NCBI RefSeq assembly: GCF_020184175.1
Contig: NC_065533.1
Coordinates: 46,228,351 to 46,292,350, forward strand
Length of the DNA stretch: 64,000 bases
Reading direction: 5' to 3'
Source of the DNA: Aphis gossypii
Taxonomy: Eukaryota > Arthropoda > Insecta > Hemiptera > Aphididae
In this document: positions 36,825 through 47,794 of the stretch, piece after piece
Layout: each line of letters opens with the position of its first letter
Numbering within the stretch: the first letter of the stretch is position 1
The notes under the pieces: generated by a model
Database searches by the model: none
The model's input: only the letters and a program-made list of their open reading frames with translations
Told to the model about the DNA's origin: nothing
Translations under genes and position numbers: made by a program

Positions 36825-37990
36825 ATCATGCTTAAATTTTTACCTTTTATTTACAGATTTATTTTTTATTTTTATATGACAATACAAAAAATAGATAATA
36901 AATAATAAAATAATAAATATCTAGTTATAAGTAACATTAGGTGATAAATAATAAAATAATATAATAATAAATTTATTAAAAAAATGTAAGTGTGTATTTT
37001 GAATATTGTTCATATTTTCTTTAGTTATTATTATCATTATTATTTTAATAATTATCATATAATAACTAACTAATTAGTACCTACATTTATTCATTTAGGT
37101 AGATCCCTATAAAAAGTATAAAAACAAAATTTTTTTATTGATATTCTTTACCTAATAATGATCTGGAATACCAACTATCTGTGTTAATATATTTTTAAAT
37201 TTCAATTTCCAATGGCTTTAGGAGAAGTTTATATATTACAATAATAAAAATCATGATAATGTAGTCAATCGATAGAAAATTGGCATAGTTCTTTATGTGG
37301 GTCAATAACATTAGAAGTATGTTCTAATAATGTGAATTACAAGGTGGCCAAAAATATTAATCTACCCAAACATAACATACATTCTCAATATTCTGTGATA
37401 GTGTATATCTCCAGTGATGATTTCACTAAGGTTTAAAAATAAATAAACAGTGCTAATAATTGCTTGACAAACATAATGACATAATGTTCGTTACAATTTT
37501 TTTTTGCGCCAACGTTCCTATCTCTTTGAAATATATGTTTTTAAAAATATGCCAAATTGCAATAATTATACCTGTGGTTTTTTTTTTCATTATTTTATGT
37601 CACAATAATTAAGTAGGTATGAAAATATTTCTCTAGATATTTCAATCATTTAAATAATTCCCGTTTAAAAATATGTATCTAGTATCTGCTAGGATACTAA
37701 TAACGCTTATTATTTTTCTTATGGTACCAAAATATTTTAAGGTTTGGTCTTTTTAATAATTAATAATGATATTTTTTTGTATTTAATATTGTAAAAATAC
37801 TCGGTGTACTGACACAATTAAATTAATAAATAAAATAATAATGGTATTTCGTAGTAAATAAAATAATAATGGTTACATTTTTTTACAAGAATAATAAACT
37901 CCAATTATATATATATATTTTTTTTTAAATTACTTTCTATTTTTTGTCATTACCTACATGGCGTAATGTATTGTAACGTAAACGTAATGT
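36825..37990. other. Non-coding part of duplication copy 1, pairs with 41617-42620
   Basis: Alignable to copy 2 with frequent substitutions and indels. No frame is conserved between the copies, so it is probably unconstrained intergenic or former intronic DNA. Confidence 0.6.
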
Positions 37991-38025
37991 TTTCCTTATC
38001 AATCAGGCATAGATCATAATATGTT

Positions 38026-38235
38026 ACTCAAAGACCAAACGGTGTAAACATAAAAAAATATTACTCACACGAAAAAAAAATGCCACGAAATAAGGCCAAA
38101 AATTTTGTGGTAAGGACGGTACAGGGTTGTGGTTAGTCGAAGACGTCTGAACTGCTCCTGTGTCGCCCGGGGGTTTTAAGTCCGAACGCACAATGAAGCA
38201 ATGGTGGTTTTGTCGGTCATTAGATAGTTCTCATA
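38026..38235. other. Frozen core block I of the duplication, copy 1 (identical to 42648-42857)
   Basis: Compared line by line, all 210 bases match copy 2, while bases immediately outside differ (GTT versus GCA on the left; an indel on the right). It includes a CG-rich part with GTCGCCCGGGGG and TCCGAACGC and no long shared frame on the plus strand. On the minus strand a frame of about 54 residues is shared but is cut earlier in copy 1 than in copy 2. The function is unknown. A promoter, a non-coding RNA or recent gene conversion would all fit. Confidence 0.75.
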
Positions 38236-38296
38236 ATATGTTTACTAGAACTACCTAAATCCCTAGTAGCAATGAATCGAACGTTTAAATGATACT

Positions 38297-38429
38297 CTGT
38301 TGAATCAACAGGTCCGCCGTACGGCTGAGTGACGCCGACTACCACGAGCGTCCTCACATCGACTCCGAGTCGATTCGGTCTTATATATACTATGAACATC
38401 GGTCCCCGCCGTAACAAGGGAGAGCGTGG
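38297..38429. other. Frozen core block II, copy 1 (identical to 42920-43052)
   Basis: All 133 bases match copy 2. The block covers about the first 34 codons of the 73-codon frame at 38329-38550, and its upstream edge starts at CTGTTGAATC in both copies. Codon third positions are as conserved as the rest, so the identity is not explained by protein constraint alone. Confidence 0.75.
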
Positions 38430-38550
38430 ACGTAGATTTTCTTTTCAAATTCTCAAACACCGCGCTCTGACCGTGGCGGATGGCCGAATAGCGACTGTCT
38501 CCACGTACAGACTAGAGAGCACTACAAATACCGTGCGATGGTTCCAATAA
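38329..38550 (+). CDS. Hypothetical 73-residue ORF, copy 1 of a duplicated pair
   Basis: The frame is preserved full-length in both duplicates (partner 42952-43173). The residues are threonine- and arginine-rich, for example NIGPRRNKGERG and a tail NTVRWFQ. No family is recognised. The first 34 or so codons are nucleotide-identical between copies. Over the remainder I count about eight amino-acid-changing and three silent differences, which does not look like purifying selection. The frame may therefore be a by-product of a conserved non-coding element and not a protein gene. No signal peptide or membrane segment is evident. Confidence 0.25.
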   Translation: MTPTTTSVLTSTPSRFGLIYTMNIGPRRNKGERGRRFSFQILKHRALTVADGRIATVSTYRLESTTNTVRWFQ

Positions 38551-38712
38551 ATTGTGACGAGTGACGATCGCGGTACACCGCCGATTATTTTATTATAATA
38601 ATATTTAGCATCTCTGTGGTTTTGGAATAAATAAAAATATTCAGGCAATTAGCGCCGATCGGCTTACGAAAACAGTACGGAAATACACTTACCTATTTTG
38701 CAATAGCCACTT

Positions 38713-38741
38713 AATAATAATAATAATAATAATAATATAAC
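38713..38741. repeat. TAA microsatellite
   Basis: About nine uninterrupted AAT/TAA units, shortened and interrupted in the duplicate at about 43339-43350. Confidence 0.85.
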
Positions 38742-38818
38742 GGTAACAATGAAAATGAAAATATGGCGATTTGTACAAACTCGCACGGAAGATTATTTCC
38801 TGAAAATGACAAGTTTTC

Positions 38819-38985
38819 CAGTGGCGTAGCCAACGTGTAGGTCTGGTAGGCCCGGGCCTACCCACTTTTCTTCAAAAATAAATGTTTTATTTCATGTTTT
38901 TTATTTAATAAAAATATTCATCGATAATCCTTATTACATCAAAATATCGGGCCTACCCAAGAAAAAATGTCTAGCTATGCCACTG
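38819..38985. mobile_element. hAT-type MITE, 167 bp, with empty site in copy 2
   Basis: The ends CAGTGGCGTAGCC and (right, reversed) CAGTGGCATAGCT are inverted repeats. They are flanked by the perfect 8-bp duplication AAGTTTTC (38811-38818 and 38986-38993). The paralogous place in copy 2 (near 44295-44315) reads TGACATGTTTTCGTAAA with no insertion, so the element arrived after the tandem duplication. It has internal GGCCTACCC repeats and no coding frame. Confidence 0.9.
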
Positions 38986-39320
38986 AAGTTTTCGTAAATT
39001 CATTTCCAATGACCCGATGACCGATTTAGATTTGTATTCAGTATTGTGATTTACGGAATGCAAGCTAGGTCTACGTTTTTCGATTTATTTAAAACACTTC
39101 GATAATATAGGTACACGTTGAATCGAGCATAATCGAGTTACAATTTTTCCGGCTACGTTTCGGGTTTCTAAACGCCCATTATAATTATAATTGAACGCGT
39201 GTGATGTTAACGAGTTGCCACGTAGCCAGTGATCTTGATAACTTATTTTTTAAGAAATTATAATTTTATATGGATTATAATAATATATACTCAAACGAGT
39301 TCTACGTTTGAACCATTCAA

Positions 39321-41295
39321 CTTAATAATTTCAAATTTTAGAAACCATTGGACCGACACGTCATGTACGATCACTGACATCGGTTTACGGTGTATTAGAG
39401 AACGTTCGAAACTCCTATACTATGTACCTATATGATATGCTTAAATGTTATGGTAAAATTACTAACATCGATAATAAATCCTATAAACTTATTATATCGA
39501 ATCCCGGTAGATAGTCAGTACTTATAGTAATAGTCATATAATTTTCACTTATTATGTGATAATATTATGTTTTCCCTTTATACTTGTATACAACTACAAT
39601 ATTACCTACGTATACGTTAATTAAACTAAAAAGAAATTTTAATTTTAAATGTCTCTAAAACAGTCAAAATATTCTGTGAAAACTTCAAGTATCTAAAGTT
39701 ATTTGTTTTTAGGATACACTGCAGAAAAATATAAATTGATTTTGTTTAAAACTGGTTTTAATCCTCGATATTCCTTTTATTTTTTCCTAGTCGATTAGGT
39801 ATTTTAAAAAAATATTGAGAATTTTTAATTTTGACCTTTTCAAAGTAAAAATTAAATCCAATTTACTATCCAAAATCACATTCAAAGTTAAAAATCTAAG
39901 TATTTTATCGACTACTTATCGTGTACGGATACACAAAATGATATTTATGATTATTGTCAAATAGTACCCAACGTAGCCGACGGAACAGGTCGTGCATGTG
40001 CATTGTGCGTGTCTTTTGGGATGAACTAGGTTGAACTACTACAGCGAGTCGGCGTAGGCGGCGCGCCATAACATTCAGTCTGCAGTGTAGTTGTGCTGTG
40101 ATCAATGCGACCACCTTTGTTACAATGACGGTGTAATCATTAATTTTATATAAAAAAACTGTTGCAGATTACAAATATTATATAAAAAAGAGATCGGAAA
40201 AACAAACAAATAATACTTTTTTCCAAAAAGTTTGTTAAATATTCATTTATATTACTTTCAAAAAATGTTATTATATTAAAATTAATTTAATATTTATAAC
40301 ATTGACATATTATTAGTCCAAACTATATAAAATATTAACCTTACAATATTTACAAAAGGTTTTTTTAATATTATATAATATCACATCATGAAAGTCATTG
40401 ATCATTTATATGTTATATCAATTCTTCGTTTAATTAATAAATAATAATTAATTTATGCATTGATGATTTCATAATCACAAATTAAGAAATTTTACATTTA
40501 ATTCATGTTATTGATTTGATTAAAGACTTAAAAAAATATAAATTACAGATTAAGATTGTATAAAACTACCAATTCATAGTTAACAACTATTAATTATTTG
40601 TTTATTCTATTTTAGTGATATGATAGACTGTTTTCATTCAGAATCATTTTCTATATAAAATTATAATATAATCATTTAATTCAAATTTAACATGTCTATA
40701 ATAATAACCTGCTCAATATTTAATGTACAACAGAGGTTGTAATCTACCTTTTTTTATTTATTGGATATTTATTGAATATGTTTGCATATGTCAAATCATA
40801 ATTATAGGTTATTTTTAATAACGGTATAGATGATAAATTATATTTTTAAAATAGACATTTATTTTTATTGTTAAACTTCTAAAGACTTTATTAAATTAAA
40901 TGTACCTATATGGATAATATTTTTTTAATAAATTATTAAGATAAATGACTAAAAAGATAAATTATTTAATATTTATAAAGATTATATAACTATATAGGAT
41001 TTGCCATGTACATAGTTAGTACATTTATGTATATTTGTGCAGACTTTAAAAATATACCAGAACACTTGTGCATTAAAACAAAATTGTACATTTTAAAGGT
41101 CATTCAAGAGTATGCTCAGATGCCAAATAATTCAAATTACAATTATTAAGAAAATAAATAAATAAATAACAATAATATTATATGTGATCAAATTGATAGA
41201 AGTTTTTCATAGGTACTTAAGGTAAATTTTATTTGAGAGTAATATATTTTTACTTAAGTACAACTGAAAAATAAATCTAGTATACATTTTTTATA
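39321..41295. other. Spacer between duplication copies
   Basis: A CpG-richer patch at 39960-40130 overlaps an unrecognised minus-strand frame (39905-40114). At about 40630-40760 CATTCAGAATCATTTT and following text resemble the outer flank of family A. Nothing else is visible. Confidence 0.5.
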
Positions 41296-41622
41296 GGCTG
41301 TAAAGAAAATAAACAGAGATCAACAATTTTTTTGATCTTTGAATTTTGTGAACATGACCCTAGCTAATTTAATAGCTAATAAAGAATTCAAATTTGAGCT
41401 AGCTGATATAAAACAATTCATGAGACAATTGCTCAATAGTCTCTTTTATTTTCCTTTAATAAAAAGTACACTTTATGAACACTTTTTGTTGTTTACATAT
41501 AAATAAGATAAATATATTCTTCACGTCATGAGAATCGTATAAATTGATGTAATAATTAATACTAAATGAATGATATATACCTAAATAGACTTTACATCAA
41601 GATTTAGAATCATCAAATCATG
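41296..41622 (+). pseudogene. Cdk9: CDK9-like kinase, degenerate pseudogene (copy 2 piece)
   Basis: After a TTTTTTATAG acceptor at 41295, the sequence encodes LIFEFCEHD and then, with one frame slip, ANLIANKEFKFELADIKQFM and RQLLNSLF. This is the hinge and helix D/E part of CDK9. After an intron-like gap, 41600-41622 encodes LHQDLESSN, the catalytic-loop HRD region with the arginine lost. The downstream exons present in copy 1 are deleted here, and the upstream piece present here is missing from copy 1. It is not functional. Confidence 0.7.
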
Positions 41623-42647
41623 CACACATTTTTACCTTTTGTTTACAGAAACATTTAAAAATTCTATTAGTATCTACTATAAATCCAATTAATTGCCCAC
41701 TAATAATTTATTAATATATTGTTATTTATTATACATAAATCATTTAGGTTCTTACTTATAATTTATTATTTTTTGATGCAAAAACATGAAAAAATATATT
41801 TAAATTATTATTATTATTTTAAAAATTATCATATAATAAATTACTAATTTATTTATTTAGGTATATTTGTACATTGATACCTAATAATGTTCTGGGATAC
41901 CAATTATCTGTGTTAATATACTTTTAATTTTAATTACCAATGGCTTTAAGAGAATTTTGAATATTAAAAAAATTGAAACCATGAAAATGTGGTCAAATCG
42001 GTAGAAAATTGGCATACTAAGTATATTCTAATAATGTGAATTACAAGGTGAACAAAAATAATGATCTACCAAAACATAACATACATTCTTAATACTTAGT
42101 AATTGTGTGTATCTCCAATGATGATTTTACACAAGTTTCAAAATAAAAAAACAGTGCCAATAATTGCATGACAAACATAATGGCTCCATTCGCCACAATT
42201 TTTTTTTGCACCAAAGTTCTTATCTCGTTGAAATGTATGTTTCTTAAAAATATGTGTAACTGCAATAATTATACCTGTGGTTATTTTCTTTATTTTATGT
42301 CACAATAATTAGGTAAGTATGGAAATATTTCTCTAAATATTTCAATCATTTAAATAATTTCCATTTAAAAATATGTATTTAGTATCTGCTAGGATACTAA
42401 TAACGCTTATTATTTTTCTTATGGTACCAAAATTTATTAAGGTTTGGTCTTTTTAATAATGGTATTTTGTAGTAAATATAAAAAATTAACGATGTTGGTT
42501 AACGTTTTTTTTTTTTACAATAATTAAATACCAATTAAATACTCCAATTAAATACCATATATTTTTAAATTATTTTCTACATTTTGTTATTATTGTATCA
42601 AAATAATATTATAATCCTTTTCAATTAGGCATAGATCATAATATGCA

Positions 42648-42857
42648 ACTCAAAGACCAAACGGTGTAAACATAAAAAAATATTACTCACACGAAAAAAA
42701 AATGCCACGAAATAAGGCCAAAAATTTTGTGGTAAGGACGGTACAGGGTTGTGGTTAGTCGAAGACGTCTGAACTGCTCCTGTGTCGCCCGGGGGTTTTA
42801 AGTCCGAACGCACAATGAAGCAATGGTGGTTTTGTCGGTCATTAGATAGTTCTCATA
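42648..42857. other. Frozen core block I, copy 2
   Basis: All 210 bases are identical to 38026-38235. The minus-strand frame over it (42625-42813) extends slightly further than in copy 1 because of a difference just outside the identical block. Confidence 0.75.
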
Positions 42858-42919
42858 TGTTTACTAGAACTACTAAATCCCGAAAATTATAGAACAATTT
42901 ATAAAGTTTAAATATTACG

Positions 42920-43052
42920 CTGTTGAATCAACAGGTCCGCCGTACGGCTGAGTGACGCCGACTACCACGAGCGTCCTCACATCGACTCCGAGTCGATTCG
43001 GTCTTATATATACTATGAACATCGGTCCCCGCCGTAACAAGGGAGAGCGTGG
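42920..43052. other. Frozen core block II, copy 2
   Basis: All 133 bases are identical to 38297-38429. The left edge is the same CTGTTGAATC word, preceded by unrelated-looking diverged sequence in each copy. Confidence 0.75.
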
Positions 43053-43173
43053 GTGTAGGTTTTCTTTTCAAATTCTCAGACACCGCGCTCTGACCGTGGA
43101 GAATGGCCGATTAGCGACCGTCTCCGCGTACAAACTAGAGAGCACTGCAAATACCGTGCGATGGTTCCAATAA
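42952..43173 (+). CDS. Hypothetical 73-residue ORF, copy 2 of a duplicated pair
   Basis: Same length and same start and stop as the frame at 38329-38550. It differs at eight residues, all in the second half (for example R35C, K43R, A50E, D51N). No domain is recognised. Equal length in both copies is the only argument for coding; the excess of replacement over silent changes argues against it. Confidence 0.25.
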   Translation: MTPTTTSVLTSTPSRFGLIYTMNIGPRRNKGERGCRFSFQILRHRALTVENGRLATVSAYKLESTANTVRWFQ

Positions 43174-43398
43174 TTGTGACGAGTCTCAGTGCACCGGCAA
43201 TTATTTTATACCAGTATTATTTTATTATATTATAATGATTAGCGTCACTGTGCTTTCAGAATGAATAACACTATTCAGGCAATTGGCGCCGATCGGCCTA
43301 CGAAAAGGCGATTCGCACACTTATTTCGCAATAGCCACTTAATAATAATATGTAATAATTGAAACGAAAATATGGTGATTTGTACACACGCCAAAGGA

Positions 43399-43868
43399 AT
43401 AATAAAAAAAAAAAAAAAACGATTCGCGAGTACTAAATAACGTGACAATAATTAATGACGGTGCGTTCACACTTATATGAGTCGTGAAATAACAAAATAA
43501 AAATTATATTATGATCATTGATTAAATATTAATTATTTAAATTAATCAATGACACGATTCACTGCAAATTTCAAAACTCGGTGTACGAGTACTTGTAAGG
43601 TTTATCACTGGCGCGTTGAACGATCAAAACGATTCTGACGAAAATTCACTAGTCACAAGTCATAACGCACTAACGCAGTCATGACAAAAATACATAACAG
43701 ATAATGACAAAATAGATCTATTTTGTCACGAACGCAGTAACGCGCCGGCACCGATAATAAATTATTACACAGAATCGAAAATAGAATTTACAATATTACA
43801 GATAATATTATTTGTTGTGTATGTGTGAGCGCGTGTGAGATATTCGGCCGGTCTATAGGTACGACGAA
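43399..43868. other. Copy-2-specific insert or region lost from copy 1
   Basis: This stretch has no counterpart in copy 1. It holds ATTGATTAA..TTAATCAAT inverted words near 43518-43550 and the perfect palindrome at 43705-43728. It has no gene. Confidence 0.5.
43705..43728. repeat. 24-bp perfect palindrome
   Basis: TGACAAAATAGA followed directly by its exact reverse complement, with no spacer. Its role is unknown; it could be the fused ends of an old transposon or a dimeric binding site. Confidence 0.85.
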
Positions 43869-43875
43869 ATATAGT

Positions 43876-44146
43876 CCAGGCGCGGATCCAGAGGGTGGGC
43901 TGGGTGGGCCTGGGCCCACCCAAAATTTCCAGAAACAATAATTTTAATTTTGGGTATTGGCATTTATTATTTTAGAATTTTTATTATAAGTTTTAGAGTT
44001 TATTATATATATTATATATTTAGTAATCGTGCATGAAGAGTAACAAAATAATATTATGTTCTATATTCAATCATAATTTTACTGTATTATCTTTTGTGGT
44101 TAAATTTACGGGCCCACCCAAAAATATATTACTGGATCCGCGCCTG
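43876..44146. mobile_element. hAT-type MITE, about 271 bp
   Basis: The 15-base ends CAGGCGCGGATCCAG and its reverse complement are identical. They are flanked by the perfect 8-bp repeat AATATAGT (43868-43875 and 44147-44154), with one extra C at the left boundary. The interior starts with GGGTGGGC/GGGCCCACCC repeats and has no transposase. Confidence 0.88.
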
Positions 44147-44708
44147 AATATAGTACGACAGCTGGTCTTATCGACTAATAATATCTTTGGTACTGTACTC
44201 GTTGGCGTACAGTGCGCGTAGTTTTATTTTTACTGGTAAACAGACATCTTGGAAAACGTAAAAACCCGGCAATCGAAAATTATTTCCTGAAAATGACATG
44301 TTTTCGTAAACTCATAAAATTCTCATTTCCAATAACCCGATTTAGACTTGTACTGTGACTTACGGTTAATACGGAATGCAAGATAGGTTTTCTACGTTTA
44401 TCGATTTATTTCAAACACTTCGATAAGATACACGTCGAATCGTTGAATCGAGTATTATCGAGTTACAATTTATTCCGGTCATGATAGAATAAATATATAA
44501 AATATAATATAATAATATTATAATAAAAATAATATAATATAATATTATATAAAATATTTTATCATGATTCCGGTTATAATTCGACTACGTTTTGGGTTTC
44601 TAAACGCCTATTTTAATTATAATCGAACATGTGATGTTAACGAGTTGTCGCATAACAAGCGGTCTTTATAATTTTTTTTTAAGAAATAGTAATTTTACTA
44701 CGGATTAC

Positions 44709-45219
44709 TGTTACGGATCACGTACTGTCTGTATACTGATATTACATATTATATGGTGTGATGACACATTTTAACATATAATATTTAATACAGGCATGCG
44801 AGGACAAGAGAGCGTGGAACATCTTATCAGTAAAATAATTAAACAATTTAAGTAGAAACACACGTCTCTTTGCTAAAACGATGTCTCTTCGATAAGTCGT
44901 GTTTAAGAATACACAGTCTTTTCGGGACCCCCTCGTATGACGGAGTCGCCACCTATTCTTTTACGACAAATCATATTATATAAGGGAGACCGAGACAAGA
45001 GCTCGGCAGACGGTTACTGGTTAGGGATATTAGGGATATCTATGACACTCAGAGGCCGGTCGTAACACCACTCACTATCTTTTTTTATATTTTACAATAA
45101 GCTTGTAATAACTGTATTCGTACAAGAAATATTTTAATAAACGTTAACTTATACTTGAACAAACACGACGTATTCATTTCGTACGTTGATGCATAAATCG
45201 ACCTATTCGGGACGCAACA
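44709..45219 (+). mobile_element. Solo LTR, about 511 bp
   Basis: The segment starts TGTTACGGATC and ends GGGACGCAACA (TG..CA with short inverted ends). It is flanked by the direct repeat TTAC (44705-44708 and 45220-45223). Internally it has a TATATAAGGG promoter-like word near 44976 and an AATAAA signal near 45137, as an LTR should. Copy 1 has the uninterrupted sequence at the matching place (39268-39285). No internal retrotransposon region remains, so it is the product of LTR-LTR recombination. Clade unknown; Ty3 or BEL type would fit the short target duplication. Confidence 0.8.
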
Positions 45220-45265
45220 TTACCTATAATATACTCAAACGAGCTATACGTTTGAACCATTCAAA

Positions 45266-46177
45266 TGTATTTATTAAAAATTCAAGTTGTGTACTTGTGC
45301 GCAAACGAGTAATAAATAAACGCGAACGGCCGGTATCACGCCTTTGACAATAGATGCCTACTAGAATGCCAAGGTGTGGTTATGTGTTCAAGGATAATTA
45401 TATTAATTATATTATTATTTACATTTATATATTGTAAAAACAATATTATATCTTATTGTTATTGCCTTATGATTTTACGGTGCTATTATATATATAATCA
45501 CTTAATATTTTACATGGGTGCGACTAGAAAATATTTTAAATTAATATGAACTAATATTTTGAATTAATATTGATAGAATCAATTCAGTAACACAGAACCC
45601 AAATAATACAAATCACTAATAAAATAGGTGAGAGTTCGAGCGTATTCTTCAAAACATAGACCTGTAAACTTTACAGGTCTTTGCTGCAAAAGGGATTATT
45701 ATGTGTTAAACTTACAAGTGATGATTGTTCAGTTTTTGAGTAAACTGTATATCTTTATAAATAGGTATAAGTTTTACGAAGAAATGTGTATTAATATAAG
45801 ATAAATATATGTAACTTTAATGTAAGTATTAAAGTATGTAACTAGGTATGTTAAAATGTCTATATGTAATATAATCTATGTATAGAATGCGATGATTTAA
45901 ATAATTATATAGTATATATTATAGATGTTAATCCTATGAAGTATGAGATGAATTCCGATTTACTTGGCTAATGCATATTATAGGTAATATACCTAATAAT
46001 ATAATATACACATTATACATGACATAAACAGTTCAAAAATAGCTTAGTATTGAGCCACATAGTACTATATGAATTTGTATTTTGTAATGTTATTATGAAT
46101 GAAGTGATATTATACAATAAACAATGTAGGTATGTATTATATGTTTTAGTTTGTAGGTATTATTTTAATTTATAGAT
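45266..46177. other. AT-rich DNA without recognisable gene
   Basis: A short inverted word pair (GACCTGTAAA..TTTACAGGTC, about 45660-45680) is the only structure noted. Confidence 0.5.
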
Positions 46178-47626
46178 ATGCTTAAAAAAAAACACAAATT
46201 AAAAAAGGGAGCAATTCCATTAAAATTGTGTGAATCAGAAACTTCAAACCCTGCAGTGGACCCAGTGAATATTGGAGTAAATAGCAATTACAATTCTTTT
46301 GATAGATATTTTATCTTTTACAAATACCTATGTAAATTGTAGAGGCTGTTCCATTATTGATATTTGCCTAGTAGTAAATTTTAAATTAGTGTTTATTTGT
46401 TTGGGATATAAAATTTTATTATATGTATGAAACTACTATAAGCACCTTATTATTATTGATGAAATAATTTGTCAAGTACGTGTAGGTATTTAATAATAAA
46501 TTGTATTACAATATTTTAGATTCAAAACCTGACTAATTCATATAATAAAGATGCAATGGATACATACACAATTCAGAATCTATCTGTTTCAATGAAATAT
46601 TATCAGAAGCCTAGATTTCTAAAAGAAGAAAGGTTCTGATTCTGAATATTAATTTGATTAATTCTAGCTAGTACAATTTATGATTATTTTTCTCATTGTT
46701 CTAATGCTATCAACAGATTGATACAGAAGTTTTAGAAATATCTTTTTTTATCAAAATGTTTTGAAAAATTTGTACTCAATTAGATTAGTGTTCTGAAAAT
46801 TGGTATTTTGGAATTGAACATTATGTTTCCTATCATAAATTGAGCAATTTTCAAACAAATTTTAACAGATAGGTATATAGAAAAACAATTGGTTATAACC
46901 AAAGGTACCTAATAATCCCAAATAATTCCATTTTTAATTACACAAAAAGATTTAATTTTTCACAATTTTACAAATCTTTAGGTAGTTCTAAATATTTATT
47001 TGAAAACAAAAAAAAACAATCTTTACCATGTGTTATCAGTATAAGGAATCATTTATTAGCAGTAAAAATAGGTTGTGGTTTTGTTCAAGATTTTTTTAAA
47101 CTGCTAAAAAAAAAATTTTCAGCAAAAACTGAACACCAAAAAAAGGTGATACTAGTTTTTGATGCAATTTTTTTATGAAAAAGTATACGTGTAAACATTA
47201 GAACCCTAAGTTACTATAGGCTAGAAGATTTTGGGAGTGATTTTGAAAAGAGGACACACATAAAAGGAAATCATGCTTTAGTGTTAATGATGTAAAGTCT
47301 CACTTACAACTTACAACAGCCCATTGCAGCTTTTGCCTTAAAAGGTCCTGTAAAAGGTAAATTACTATTTATTATTAAAAATAACAAATTCTGAAAATAT
47401 TTTCTAAAAATCTTAATTAATTTTTGGTGTGGATCTTGCAAAAATTATAGTTAAAACTATATTATTACTAAAAGATAATATAGGTGTACAAGTTATGGGT
47501 ATCACTGGTGATGGCGTATCAACAAATAGAACTATGTGGAATATTTTGGGAGTCAGTGGAAAAGTTGACAAATTTAAAAATACATTTAGTAATCCTTTAA
47601 ATGATAAATACCAAGTATATGTATAA
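46178..47626 (+). pseudogene. P-element/THAP9-type transposase, decayed
   Basis: Near 46180-46275, after an AG acceptor, the translation KHKLKKGAIPLKL matches the end of a THAP zinc-binding domain (LKKGAVP-type motif). From 47143 a frame reads KKVILVFDAIFL, KSIRVNIRTLSYYRLEDFGS and LQQPIAAFALKGPVKG, the RNase-H-like catalytic region of P-type transposases. It is broken by TGA at 47176-47178 and TAA at 47293-47295. After an intron-like gap whose acceptor AG is lost, 47429-47626 encodes DLAKIIVKTILLLKDNIG, GITGDGVSTNRTMWNILGVS and ends at a stop before the expected HLIKN motif. Several stops, a lost splice site and a missing C-terminus make it a relic. No terminal repeats were located. Confidence 0.75.
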
Positions 47627-47794
47627 CAGTGGATAAGAAATTTGAAACAATTAACTGAATATTATTTCATACATTTGATAACAAACCAATAAGATTAACC
47701 CTTCCATTTTAAGAGAACATAATTTCAGACTAAAATTATAAAAGTTAATTTACAACATTCTACATAATATGTCCAATTCAGATTTTTTAAAAAC

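Larger units (their letters stand above)
34763..39320. repeat. Tandem segmental duplication, copy 1
   Basis: This copy aligns with 41442-45265 in the same orientation. Shared landmarks, in order, are TCTTTTATTTTCCTTTAATA (34763/41442), CACAATAATTA with TAGTATCTGCTAGGATACTA (37680/42380), the identical core blocks (38026/42648 and 38297/42920), CGCAATAGCCACTTAATAAT-type text, and CGAGTTCTACGTTTGAACCA-type text (39300/45240). Copy 1 carries about 1.9 kb (34940-36825) that copy 2 lacks, which includes most of the CDK9-like relic. Copy 2 carries other segments that copy 1 lacks. Identity outside the core is visibly lower, with many indels. Confidence 0.85.
41442..45265. repeat. Tandem segmental duplication, copy 2
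   Basis: Direct-orientation partner of 34763-39320. Relative to copy 1 it has lost about 1.9 kb near 41620. It has gained about 0.85 kb near 43400-44265 (including a hAT-type MITE) and a solo LTR at 44709-45219. It lacks the 38819-38985 MITE. Confidence 0.85.
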
